The notes beneath the pieces are model-generated. The model was not told the origin of the DNA. It saw nothing but the letters and a program-made list of their open reading frames with translations, and did no database searches. From NCBI GenBank assembly GCA_039184865.1, contig JBCDAV010000025.1:1-64000 (forward strand): a DNA stretch of 64,000 nucleotides. Direction: 5' to 3'. Positions 25,337 to 35,500 of this stretch are shown here, one piece after another. The stretch's first letter is position 1, and every line of letters begins with the position of its first letter. Source of the stretch: Thermohalobaculum sp039184865 (GTDB taxonomy: Bacteria; Pseudomonadota; Alphaproteobacteria; Rhodobacterales; Rhodobacteraceae). The translations under genes were made by a program, and so were the position numbers.

Positions 25337-26650
25337 CTATCGGTGATCGGTTGCCAGCTTGCGCTCCAGGTACATCGAGTACCGGGACATGCCGAAGCAG
25401 AAGATGAAGAAGAAGAGCCCGACAAAGAGGTAGAGCTCGGTAAAGACGCCGTTCCAGGCCGCATCGGCGCGGATGGCGGTAGAGAGGCCCAGCGGATCGA
25501 GCAGGCCGATGATGATGACCAGCGTCGTGTCTTTGAACAGGCCGATGAAGCTCGAGACGATGTTCGGGATCGAGATCTTCAGCGCCTGCGGCAGGATGAT
25601 CAGCCGCTGCGCCTGCCAGTAGGTCAGACCCATGGCATCGGCGGCCTCGTACTGGCCCTTGGGCAGCGCCGCGATGCCGCCGCGGATGACCTCGGCCATG
25701 TAGGCGGCCGAGAACAGGGTTACCATGATGCAGACGCGCAGGATGATGTCGAAGTTGGTGCCGGGCGGCAGGAAGTAATTCAGCAGCGTCGAGGCCACGA
25801 AGAGCAGCGTGATCAGCGGCACGCCGCGGATGAACTCGATGAAGCCGACCGAGATCGTCTTGACGATGAAGAGCTTGGATTGCCGCCCCAGCGCCAGCGC
25901 GATGCCGATGGGCAGCGACGCCGCGATCCCGGTCACGCCGATGATCAGCGACAGCAGGAAGCCGCCGAGCAACCCGCTCTCGACGCCCGACAGCCCGATG
26001 TTCAGGATCGAGCTGAGCACGCTGTCGAGCGGTGTGACCAGCAGCAGGAACCACAGGATCACGGCGAGTACGCTGGCGATCAGGGTCACGATCGGCCCGA
26101 AAGCCTCGCCGACGACCTTGTCGATTGCGTCCCCGCCATAATTGTAGACGGCCCAGCCGACGACCGGTCCGGCCAGCACCAGCACCGGGCCCCAGATCGT
26201 GCCACCCCAGATCAGCCAGTAGGCAAGTGCCGGGTAGATCGCGGTCAGCCACAGGATCTTGCGCGGTGCGCTCTCGAACAGCACCGGCCAGAGCGACACC
26301 AGCAGCAGCACGAAGGCAAGCGTCGGACGCCAATACGCCTCGACCGGGTAGAAGCCGAAGATGTACTGCCAGAACCGTTCCACGATGACGGCGAAGCAGG
26401 CGCCGGTGGCCTCGGCCCGGCAACCCCGGAGCGACATGTCCTCGGGCGTCCAGGAACTGTCGATGAACCAGGGCAGCGCCGATGAGGCGAGCCAGAGCAG
26501 GAACAGCACCGACAGCACAGTCAGGATGGCGTCGGTGATGGACGAGAACAGATTGTCCTTGATCCATTTGACCGGGCCGACCGCATTCGCCGGCGGTGGC
26601 GAGGGCGGGATCTGCGCGGTAGCGACGAAGGCGACGGAATTCTGGCTCAT
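25337..26650 (-). CDS. aapM: general L-amino-acid ABC transporter, permease AapM
   Basis: An inner-membrane permease of 437 residues, longer than ordinary HisM-type permeases because of extra N-terminal helices, as known for AapM. The permease loop motif that contacts the ATPase is seen as ADAMGLTYWQAQRLIILPQA near residue 345, and EFIRGVPLITLLF is the conserved strand before it. Its ribosome binding site (AAGGAG) lies inside the end of aapQ, whose stop is one base from this start. Confidence 0.93.
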   Translation of the reverse strand: MSQNSVAFVATAQIPPSPPPANAVGPVKWIKDNLFSSITDAILTVLSVLFLLWLASSALPWFIDSSWTPEDMSLRGCRAEATGACFAVIVERFWQYIFGFYPVEAYWRPTLAFVLLLVSLWPVLFESAPRKILWLTAIYPALAYWLIWGGTIWGPVLVLAGPVVGWAVYNYGGDAIDKVVGEAFGPIVTLIASVLAVILWFLLLVTPLDSVLSSILNIGLSGVESGLLGGFLLSLIIGVTGIAASLPIGIALALGRQSKLFIVKTISVGFIEFIRGVPLITLLFVASTLLNYFLPPGTNFDIILRVCIMVTLFSAAYMAEVIRGGIAALPKGQYEAADAMGLTYWQAQRLIILPQALKISIPNIVSSFIGLFKDTTLVIIIGLLDPLGLSTAIRADAAWNGVFTELYLFVGLFFFIFCFGMSRYSMYLERKLATDHR

Positions 26651-26651
26651 C

Positions 26652-27887
26652 TCAGCGCTCCTTCAGCTTCGTGCGTTCGTTGTAGAGGTTCATGAAGAAC
26701 GAGATCGTCAACGAGACGGTCAGGTAGAACGCCATCAACAGAAGGATCGTCTCCATCTCGCGGCCCGTCTGGTTCAGCGTGATGCCGCCCAGCGTGCCGG
26801 TCGCGTCCATGTAGCCGACGGCGATGGCGAGCGACGAGTTCTTCGTCAGGTTCAGATACTGGCTGATCAGCGGCGGCACGATCACGCGCAGCGCCTGCGG
26901 CAGGATCACGAGGCTCATGGTGCGGCCGGGCTGGATGCCGAGCGCGAAGGAGGCCTCGGTCTGGCCCTTGGACACCGACTGGATGCCGGCGCGCACCGCC
27001 TCGGCGATAAAGGCACCGGTGTAGAGGCTCAATGCGATCCAGAGCCCGATGAAGGACTCGCGCACATAGGTGCCGCCCTTGAAGTTGAAGCCCTTGAGTT
27101 CGGCGTAACCGAGGTGGAAGCCGAGCACGAGCAGCACGACGATCAGCGGCACGAAGATAACGCCCAGACGGTACCAGAGCACATTCGCCGGGCGGTCGCC
27201 GGTCGATGCCTGCGTGGCATCCGCCCAGGCACCGATCCGGCCGGAGATGAAGATGCCGGCGGCGACCACCGCGAAGATCGCAGCCAGATCGAGCGAGATC
27301 TTGAACAGACCGAGGTCCAGATCGCCGAGCGAGCGCGAGAACAGCGGCTCGGGGAAATAGAAACCGCGGTTGGTGAAGATGATCGCGCCCGTCTCCTGCC
27401 CGCGGAAATCGCGGGGGGCTGGCAGCGTTTCGTTGACGACCGCGACGACGATGATGATCCAGAGCAGCACCGGCACGTTGCGGAACGCCTCGACGTAGAT
27501 CGTCATCAGGCGCGAGATGATCCAGTTCTTCGACAGCCGCGCCACGCCCGCGAGCACGCCCAGAACCGTCGCCGTGATGCAGCCGACAAGCGCCAGGACC
27601 AGGGTGTTCATGATGCCCAGAACCGCCGCGCGGCCATGGGTCGATTGCGACGTGTACTCGAGCAGGCGCTGGTTGACGTCGTAGCCCGAGGTCGAGAACA
27701 GGAAGCTGAAATTGAAATCCTTGCCGAGCGCCTCGAGATTGGCGATCGCGTTGCTGACCAGCCAGGCGAAGCTCAGCATCAGGGCGAACAGGGCGACGAT
27801 CTGGATCGTCATGCCGCGGTAGCGCGTATCGTAGATTAGCTGACTGAGTCTGAAGCCTTCAGCCGGTGGGTTTGCTGTCACGGCCAT
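26652..27887 (-). CDS. aapQ: general L-amino-acid ABC transporter, permease AapQ
   Basis: The partner permease, 411 residues. The family hallmarks are VEAFRNVPVLLWIIIVVAVV near 155-175 and the ATPase-contact loop ASFALGIQPGRTMSLVILPQA near 310. A large periplasmic insertion between the helices is typical of AapQ. It starts about 60 bases downstream of a terminator-like hairpin that separates it from aapJ, so it is probably made in lower amount than the binding protein. Confidence 0.93.
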   Translation of the reverse strand: MAVTANPPAEGFRLSQLIYDTRYRGMTIQIVALFALMLSFAWLVSNAIANLEALGKDFNFSFLFSTSGYDVNQRLLEYTSQSTHGRAAVLGIMNTLVLALVGCITATVLGVLAGVARLSKNWIISRLMTIYVEAFRNVPVLLWIIIVVAVVNETLPAPRDFRGQETGAIIFTNRGFYFPEPLFSRSLGDLDLGLFKISLDLAAIFAVVAAGIFISGRIGAWADATQASTGDRPANVLWYRLGVIFVPLIVVLLVLGFHLGYAELKGFNFKGGTYVRESFIGLWIALSLYTGAFIAEAVRAGIQSVSKGQTEASFALGIQPGRTMSLVILPQALRVIVPPLISQYLNLTKNSSLAIAVGYMDATGTLGGITLNQTGREMETILLLMAFYLTVSLTISFFMNLYNERTKLKER

Positions 27888-27947
27888 TCTCGTACCCCCC
27901 TACAAGGTCGGAAGCGACACCCGGCGCAACTACGCTGCGCCGGATAG

Positions 27948-27978
27948 AAAAAGGGCGCGCTCCGGTCGAAGCGCGCCC
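27948..27978 (-). terminator. hairpin with T tract between aapJ and aapQ (attenuator)
   Basis: On the minus strand GGGCGCGCT pairs with AGCGCGCCC across an 8-base loop and is followed at once by TTTTT, a classic intrinsic terminator shape. It lies about 10 bases after the aapJ stop and before aapQ, so partial read-through would give excess binding protein over permease, as is common in ABC operons. Confidence 0.8.
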
Positions 27979-27987
27979 CAGATCCGA

Positions 27988-29004
27988 TTAGCGGAACGGC
28001 GGGGTGTAGAGGATGCCGCCGTCGGTCCACAGCGCGTTCACACCGCGTCCCAGGCCGATCGCCGTGTTCGGGCCGATGTTGGCGTCGAAGATCTCGGCGT
28101 AGTTGCCGCCGACTGAGAGCGCGCGCTTGGCCCAGTCCTTGTCGAGGCCCAGCATGCCGCCGAGGTCACCCTCGGTGCCCAGAAGACGGTTGACTTCCGG
28201 ATTGTTGCTGCCGCCTGCCATCTCGTCGAGATTGGCCGACGTCACGCCCAGCTCCTCGGCCGTGATCAGCGCGTTCAGGGTCCAGCGGACGATGTCGCCC
28301 CACTGGTTGTCGCCGTGGCGGACCAGCGGACCGAGCGGCTCTTTCGAGACGATCTCGGGCAGAACGACGTGTGCCGACGGATCCTCGAAGGTCGCACGGG
28401 TCGCTGCGAGGCCCGATGCGTCCGTCGTGTAGACGTCACAGGCATTCGCCAGGTACTTCTGCTGCGCTTCGGCGTTGGTCTCGATCGGAACCGGCTCGTA
28501 GCTCATGTTGTTGGCGCGGAAGAAGTCGGCCAGGTTGAGCTCGGTGGTCGTGCCGGTCTGGATGCAGACCGTGGCGCCGTCCAGTTCGGTCGCCGAGCTG
28601 ACGCCCAGGCCCTTCGGAACCATGAAGCCCTGACCGTCGTAGTAGTTCACGCCGACGAACTCGAAGCCGAGGTCGACATCGCGCGAGAACGTCCAGGTCG
28701 TGTTCCGGGCCAGCATGTCGACTTCGCCCGAGGCCAGAGCCGTGAAGCGCGTCTTGCCGGTCGTCGGCACGAACTTGACCTTCGAGCCGTCGCCCAGGAC
28801 CGCCGCCGCAACGGCGCGGCACATGGTGACGTCAAAGCCGGCCCACTCGCCGTTGGCGTCCGGAGCTGCGAAGCCGACGAGGCCGGTCGAGACGCCGCAT
28901 TTCAGCTCGCCTGCCGCCTTGACGTCTTCCAGCGTCGTCGCCGAAGCCGCACCGGCCACGAGACCGGCGGCTGCCAGCGCGCCTGCAAAAAGGGTGGTTT
29001 TCAT
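27988..29004 (-). CDS. aapJ: general L-amino-acid ABC transporter, periplasmic binding protein
   Basis: A 338-residue receptor with signal peptide MKTTLFAGALAAAGLVAGAA ending in ASA. The mature start TTLEDVKAAGELKCGVSTGL and the motif GFDVTMCRAVAAAVLGD are typical of AapJ. AGAGG sits a few bases upstream of the ATG at 29004. The frame extends further upstream, but those residues do not resemble a binding protein and precede the signal peptide. It is first in the operon and directs uptake of many L-amino acids in rhizobia and relatives. The 520-base region upstream contains iterated TTGACGCAG-type motifs. Confidence 0.95.
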   Translation of the reverse strand: MKTTLFAGALAAAGLVAGAASATTLEDVKAAGELKCGVSTGLVGFAAPDANGEWAGFDVTMCRAVAAAVLGDGSKVKFVPTTGKTRFTALASGEVDMLARNTTWTFSRDVDLGFEFVGVNYYDGQGFMVPKGLGVSSATELDGATVCIQTGTTTELNLADFFRANNMSYEPVPIETNAEAQQKYLANACDVYTTDASGLAATRATFEDPSAHVVLPEIVSKEPLGPLVRHGDNQWGDIVRWTLNALITAEELGVTSANLDEMAGGSNNPEVNRLLGTEGDLGGMLGLDKDWAKRALSVGGNYAEIFDANIGPNTAIGLGRGVNALWTDGGILYTPPFR

Positions 29005-29097
29005 TGCATACCTCTTCCCAATACCCCGATACGGGGTGGGCCTCCCTGGCCCAGGTTGCTTTAGTACGGGGTCGTCCCCGCCCCGACCATGTGCTGG

Positions 29098-29330
29098 CTT
29101 GATGCAGTGCGTCAAGAACTGTGATGACTTTCTGACAAACCGTTCTGATTCTGAGCGGAATCCGGTCATGCGGTCGCACGCTCGGTGCCCACTTGACGCA
29201 GCGCACGCGGAACCTTCGCCCTCTGGTTGTGCTGCAATGGCGCAACGTCACGCCAGCCGCGATAGGAAATGCCACAGTCGAACGGATTGTGCGCAAGAAA
29301 ATGAGTCATCACTCATCTGACGCAGCGTCA
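29098..29330. promoter_or_regulatory. iterated TTGACGCAG-type motifs upstream of aapJ
   Basis: Three related elements occur in the 520 bases between aapJ and the giant gene: CTTGATGCAGTGCGTCAAG at 29098-29116 (a near-perfect dyad), CTTGACGCAGCGCACG at 29192-29207, and TGACG-CAG-CGTCA at 29318-29330 (a perfect dyad). Right before the third lies ATGAGT-CATC-ACTCAT (29301-29316), another perfect dyad. A further dyad, ACCCCG-ATA-CGGGGT (29023-29037), lies just before the aapJ ribosome binding site. They look like regulator sites for aapJ; the regulator is unknown. I see no gene in 29005-29527. Confidence 0.45.
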
Positions 29331-29447
29331 TCCGAATCATCGCAGTGTGATCAGATCGCGCCTCGGCTGCGCCACTTGGCCCGCACCTGATCCGGCGTCT
29401 CGACGGCTGTAGACCTCCCGGTCAACGTAGATGATCGCATCGTCGCC

Positions 29448-29472
29448 TCGAGCCTGTCGGCGAGAGGCTCGA
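29448..29472. terminator. hairpin downstream of the giant RTX gene
   Basis: TCGAGCCT and AGGCTCGA form perfect 8-base arms around a 9-base loop, 56 bases after the stop codon of the giant gene. No T tract follows on the minus strand, so it may be an end-protecting hairpin or a weak terminator. Confidence 0.4.
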
Positions 29473-29527
29473 TGCACAGCTAACGAAAGCCATTCTGCAC
29501 CGGGCTTGGCCGACAACAGTATCCCGG

Positions 29528-32500
29528 TCAGGTGATCAGGATGAACTGGTCCTCGTCCAGATCGGTTGCCGTCGTGCTGAGGAGCGAGATCGAGCCGTCG
29601 CCGTAATCCACAGTGGTCCGGGTGCCGGCCTGCGTGATCGACAGATCCGTGAAGGCCAGTCCCGTCGCCGACAGGTCGATCTGGTCGATTCCGATCTCGA
29701 AATCCTTGATCGTGTCGATCCCGTCGCCCGGCGCGAAGACGAAGACATCGGCGTCGCCCTCACCCGCAAGGAAGTCGTTCCCGGTGCCGCCGATGATCCG
29801 GTCTGCCCCGTCGCGGCCCTGAATCCGGTCATTGCCCGCCCCGCCGTCGACGGTGTTCGCCGCCGCGTTGCCCTGCAGCCAGTTGTCGCCGTCCGAGCCG
29901 GTCAGGTCGACCGAAGCCGTGGTCGAGATCCGGGCCGCCTCGATGTTGTCGGGCAGCGTGAAGTCGGCATAGGCGTAGACGGTGTCATAGCCCTCGTCGG
30001 CGAGTTCGGTGACGACCGTGCCGCTGTCATAGACCCAGTAGCGGTCGTCGCCCGCGCCGCCGACCAGGGTCGCGCCGTCCTCGAGCACGCGCAGTCGGTC
30101 GGCACCGCCTAGGCCCTCGACGACCAGCGGACCGGAGCGCTCGAACAGGGTGTCGTCGCCCTCGGTTCCGATGATCCTTTCAATCGGGGCCGGCGAGCCG
30201 AGCGGCGTGACGAAATCGTCGATGCTGAGGTCGGCCGCGTTGACGTCGCGCAGCACGAGCTGGCCGTCGCGGTGGATCACCACGGCGCCGAGCGTATGGT
30301 CGGCGATGGTCATGCCGCTGAACGGAACGCCGAGCGGCGTGAAGTCGATGAGATCCTGGCCGATCGTGAAGTCCAGCGCCACGTCATCACCGGCATCGAG
30401 GCCGATGACGAAGATGTCGTTGCCGAGCCCGCCTTCGTAGACGTCGTCGCCAAGCCCACCGTCCAGCGTGTCGTCACCCGCGTTGCCGTCCAGGCGGTCG
30501 TTGCCGATGCCGCCGATCAGCACGTTGTCGCCGGAATTGCCGTTCAGCCAGGCACCGGTCGAACCGGCGGTCAGCGAGAGGTTCGCCGAGCCGCGAAGCG
30601 ATGCGCTTTCGATGTGATCGGGCAGAACGTAGTCGGTGTGGACGTAGACCCGGTCGTAGCCCTCGAACGGCAGTTCCGTAATCGCCGTGTCGGATTCGTA
30701 GACATAGTAGGAGTCGTTGCCCTCACCCCCGATCAACGTCGCATCGCCCGACAGCACCCGGATGAGATCCGCCCCGTCGAGACCTTCGAGAACCAGCGGG
30801 CCGAGCGCTTCGGACAGGATGTCGTTGCCAGGCGTGCCGGTGATTGTCGGTGCCGGCGCGCGGGCCGAGAAGATGAAATCGTCTTCGGTCAGATCGGCGG
30901 CAAAGACGCCGGTCAGGGTGATCACGCCGTCCGGGTGCGTGATCTCTGCGCCACCCGTGCCGTCTGCAATGGCGAGATCCTCGAACTGGACGCCGATGGC
31001 CCGCAGGTCGATCAGATCCTCACCCCGGGTGAAATCGATGACGGTGTCATCGCCCGCATCGGCCTCGATCAGGAAGATGTCCTCGCCAGAGCCGCCTTCG
31101 AGCGTGTCGTTGCCGATGCCGCCGCCCAGCGTGTCGTTGCCGCCCCGGCCCGAGATCGAATTGTCCGCGCCGTCGCCGATGATCTGATCGCCGAGATCGG
31201 ACCCGACGACAGTCTCGATGCCGTTCAGCACGTCGTCCTGCGCGAAGCCGCCGACACCGGCCGTGCCATCGAGCGCAAGAACGATTGGCGCGTCGGAATT
31301 CTCGTAACTGACCCGATCGGCAGTGCCTTCGCCGGTGAAGCTTTCCGCCTCGGCCGTTGCAAGTGCGTCGAGCACGGTGGCGTCTTCGACCGTCACCGTG
31401 ATCTCCTGCGTGAAGGTCAGGGCGCCATCGCTGACGGATACATCGACTTCGTAGGCATTGTCGCCATCGGCCGAACCGGGCGCTTCGAAGTCCGGCGCAT
31501 CGACGAAGTTGAGGTCGCCGCTGGTCGCGTCGATCTCGAACAGCGCCGCGTCGGCGCCGCCACTGATCGCGAAGGTCAGCGCATCGCTCCGGTCAGCGTC
31601 GCGGGCCTGAACCGCACCGATCTGCGTGGTGTTCTCCGCAATGGCGAACGCCGCGTCGGAGATGATGTCCGGCGCATCGTTCTGGCCGAGGATCGTCACA
31701 TTGACCGTGTTGACCTCGGAGGTGTCGACACCATCGGAGATGACGTATTCGGCCTCGAAGGTCAGCACATCGCCTGCCGCGAGGAACTCGAACTGACCCG
31801 GTGTGATCGTCCATTCCGTGTCCGGCCCCGAAACCGTCGAACTAATGTCGATCTCGAAGTCCTCGAAGCCCGCGATATCGGTGATTGCATCGCCGTTCAG
31901 CGTGATGGTCGGGCAACAGGTCAAGGCCGTCCCGAAGAGGTCGACGAGATCGTCGTCGATATCGGTCACAACGAGCGGGTTGACCAGATCGGCCTGCGTG
32001 ATCACCAGCGTGTCGGCGTCCTCGGAGAACGAGACTTCTGCCGGGGCGAGGATATCCGGCGCGTCGTTTACGCCGGTGATCGTCACCTGCACGGTGTTGA
32101 GCACCGAGAGGTTCTCGGGATCGACCCGCGCCTCGTCGGCCGGGATATCGGTGATCCGGTATTCCGCCGCGAAGGTCAGCACATCGCCGTCGCCGAGGAA
32201 CTCGAACTGGCCCGGAGCGATCGTCCAGACCGTCCCGGCACCGTCGATGGCCGAGGTGATCTCGATGTCGAAATCCTCGAAGCCCGGAATGCTGGTGATC
32301 GCGTCGCCGTTCAGCGAGATCGTCGGGCAGCAGGTGAGAGCGATGACATCGAGATCGAGCAGATCGTTGTCGACATCGCGCACGATCTCCGAGGCGCTGG
32401 TGTCCGCCGGGCCCGAGAAGATCAGGTCGGCGGGCGTGATGACCAGGGACGTGTCGTCCTCGCCGAACGAGATTTCGGCCTCGGACAGAACTTCGGGCAG

Positions 32501-35500
32501 ATCGTTCTCGCCCGTGATCGTGACATTGGCCGAGGCCGCCACCGGCATCCCGATGTTATCGGTAACATCGTAGGTGAAGATCAGTTCCAGCGTGTCCAGC
32601 GTCGCGAGATCATCGAACTGGCCCGCGGCGATCGTGACGAACCCGGTTTCCTCGTCGACCGTGAAGCCGACCGTGCGGTCGGACGGATCGGTCAGCACGA
32701 CATTGGCGATGTCGAGATCGTCGCCGTCCACGTCGCTGGCCGTTGCGAGCAGATCGACGACCAGTGTGGCGTCGTCCTCGCCCAACTGCGCGGTGACGGC
32801 GCTTGAGACTTCCGGCGCATCGTTGACCGGTGCGATCCGGATCGTGACGTCGCGCACGGTCTCGACCCGGCCATCGGAGGCGGCCAGTTCCAGCGCGACA
32901 TCGCCGTTGAAGTCCTGCGGCGGCGTGCCGGAGATCTCCAGGTTCTCGCGGTCGAAGCTGACCCAGTCCGGCAGTGCCGTGCCGCCCGGTCCGCGCAGTT
33001 CGACCAGCACGATGTCGCCATCGGCATCGCTCACGGTGTCGTCCGGCAGGGTCGCGCTGAAGAACACGTCCTCGACGCCTTCGAGCACCTCGATTTCGGC
33101 GATCTCCGGCGCGTTGTTCACGGCCTCGACGTTGACGGTGACATTGCCCGTTGTTGCGACGCCGGTGGAATCCTTGAGTTCGTAGCTGAAACCCGCGGTC
33201 CCGCTGAAGTTCAGATCGGGCGTGATGATGAGCTGGCCGTTGCCCTGATCCTCGACCGTCAGCCCGTCGGTCTCAAGAATGCGGGTCAGCTGGATCGCCT
33301 GGCGGTCGACGTCGAAATCGTTCTCGGTCAGCGCCGTCGTGAAGATGACGAGTTCCTCGTTCTCGCGGATCGTGAACTCGTCGTCCACGGCGACCGGCGC
33401 ATCGCTGAGCGGCAGCACGTCGATGGTGACGGTCGTCGGAACCTCGAAGCCAGTCTCGTTGGTCAGCGCGTAGCGCAGCGTCAGGGTGCCGAAGAAGTCC
33501 GGATTGGCGGTGACGCGGAACTGGCCGTTGGCAAGCTCGGTGACATCGGCCTCGGCACCGCCTGCCGTCAAACCGAGGAAGATGACCTCGGAGCCGAGCG
33601 GGATCTGGTCGTTCGCCATCAGCTCGAGCGGATCGATGTCGAGGAAGCTGTCCTCGAGCATCTCGAAGCCCGCATCCGAGACCGCGACCGGCACGTCGAA
33701 CTGCGGGAAGACCAGTACGGTCGCGTAGCCAATCGTGGTCGCACCGAACTCGTCGGTCACGCGGTAGTTGAAGCCGCCGTCGCCGAAATAGCCCGCGCGG
33801 CCCTGGAAGACCGCGGTGTCGCCGTTCTGGAAGACCGTACCGTTGTCGCCATCGAACACCTCGACAATCGAGAAGCTGTCGCCCTCGACATCGCGGTCGT
33901 TGAACAGGAGATCGGCGAAATCGATGGAGAACGGCGTGTCCTGATCGCCGTAGAACGGGCCGTCCTGGTTGGCAATCGGGCCGTCATTGACCGCCTCGAT
34001 CTCGAAGGTGATCGTGCCCCGCGCGTTCAGGCGCCCGTCGGTGATCGCGTAATCGAAACTGCGCGGGCCGTTGATGTTTTCGTCGGGGACAAACTGGTAG
34101 CGCCCGTCGGGCAATTCGAGAATGCGCCCGTCGGCGATCTCGGTCTGAAGCGAGATGAAGCTGATCGCATCGCCGTCCAGATCGGAGTCGTTGGCCAGCA
34201 GATCGTCGATGGTGAACTCGAAGGGCGTGTCCTCGACCGTGGCGAAAACGTCCGTCACCGCCACCGGCGCGCGGTTGGTGCTGATGACGTTGACCTCGAC
34301 CGTCCCGGTGCTTTCGCCGTGGCGGTCGTCGGTCACCGTGTAGGTGAAGCTGGCATCGCCGTCGAAGTCCGGGATCGGCGTGAAGGTGATGTTCGTGCCG
34401 TCGAAGACGACCGTGCCGTTCACCGCGTCCTGCACGCTGAGGAAGCGGAACGGATCGCCGTCGACATCCGAGTCGTTGGCCAGAAGCGTGGCCGGATCGA
34501 TGGTGACGAAGCTGTCCTCGAACACGTCCACGCGGTCGGTCTCGACCACCGGCGGGTCGAGCAGCGAGGCGACATCGAACACAATGGCGCCCTCGACCGA
34601 GCCTTCGCTGCCGTCCGACAGGGTGTAGGTGACCGTATCGAGCCCGGCGAAGCCGCCATTCGGGGTGTAGGTGATCGTACCACCGGCCAGATCGGCATCG
34701 ACGAGACCGTTGGCCGAAGTTCCGATCGCGGTGATCTCCAGCGGATCGCCGTCATCGTCGCGATCGTTGGTCAGCAGATCGGCGATGTCGAAGGTGACCG
34801 AGCCGTTCTCGAACAGGTCGATCGTGTCGGCGAAGGCGACAGGAAGCTCGCGCTGGGCCAGCACGTTGAAGACGATGATCGCCGGTTCGTCGGACTCGCC
34901 GCCTTTCTCGTCGTTCGCATCGTAGGTGAAGGCGAACGAGCCGTTGTAATCGCCCGGCGTGACAAGATTGATCCGCTCCGGCAGATCGTTGACGCGAATG
35001 CCGTTGGTGTCCTCGGGATCGACCACGAAGGTCTCGTCGACGACGACCTCGGTGATGATCGACATCTCCGGCACGCCTGCGCCTGCGGCAACATCGATGC
35101 GCACCGGCACCGCACCGACATAGTAGGACGGTGGCGTCCCGGCGAACGACAGCGTGTCCGGATCGAAGCTGAGCCAACCGTCGAGCGGAGCGCCGCTTTC
35201 ACGCGCGACCGTCAGGGATGCTGCAGTCGAGAGGTCAACGCCGAACAGGCCACCGGCCTCGAGCGTCGCGTCACCCGCCAGCAGCGCGTTGATCGCCGGA
35301 TCGATGTCCGCGGTCGGATCGAGCACGAATTCCAGCGTGAAGCCCTGCTCGGTCGCGTAGTATTCGTCCTCGGGCAGATCCGGTCTCGGATCCGGCGTGA
35401 AGACGATCTGCACCCGCGCCAGCCCGGCATCGGCGTCCGGCTCGAACCCGGATTTCTCCAGTTGCCGCGTCTCGGCATCGTAGCTCAGCCAGTCTGGCAA

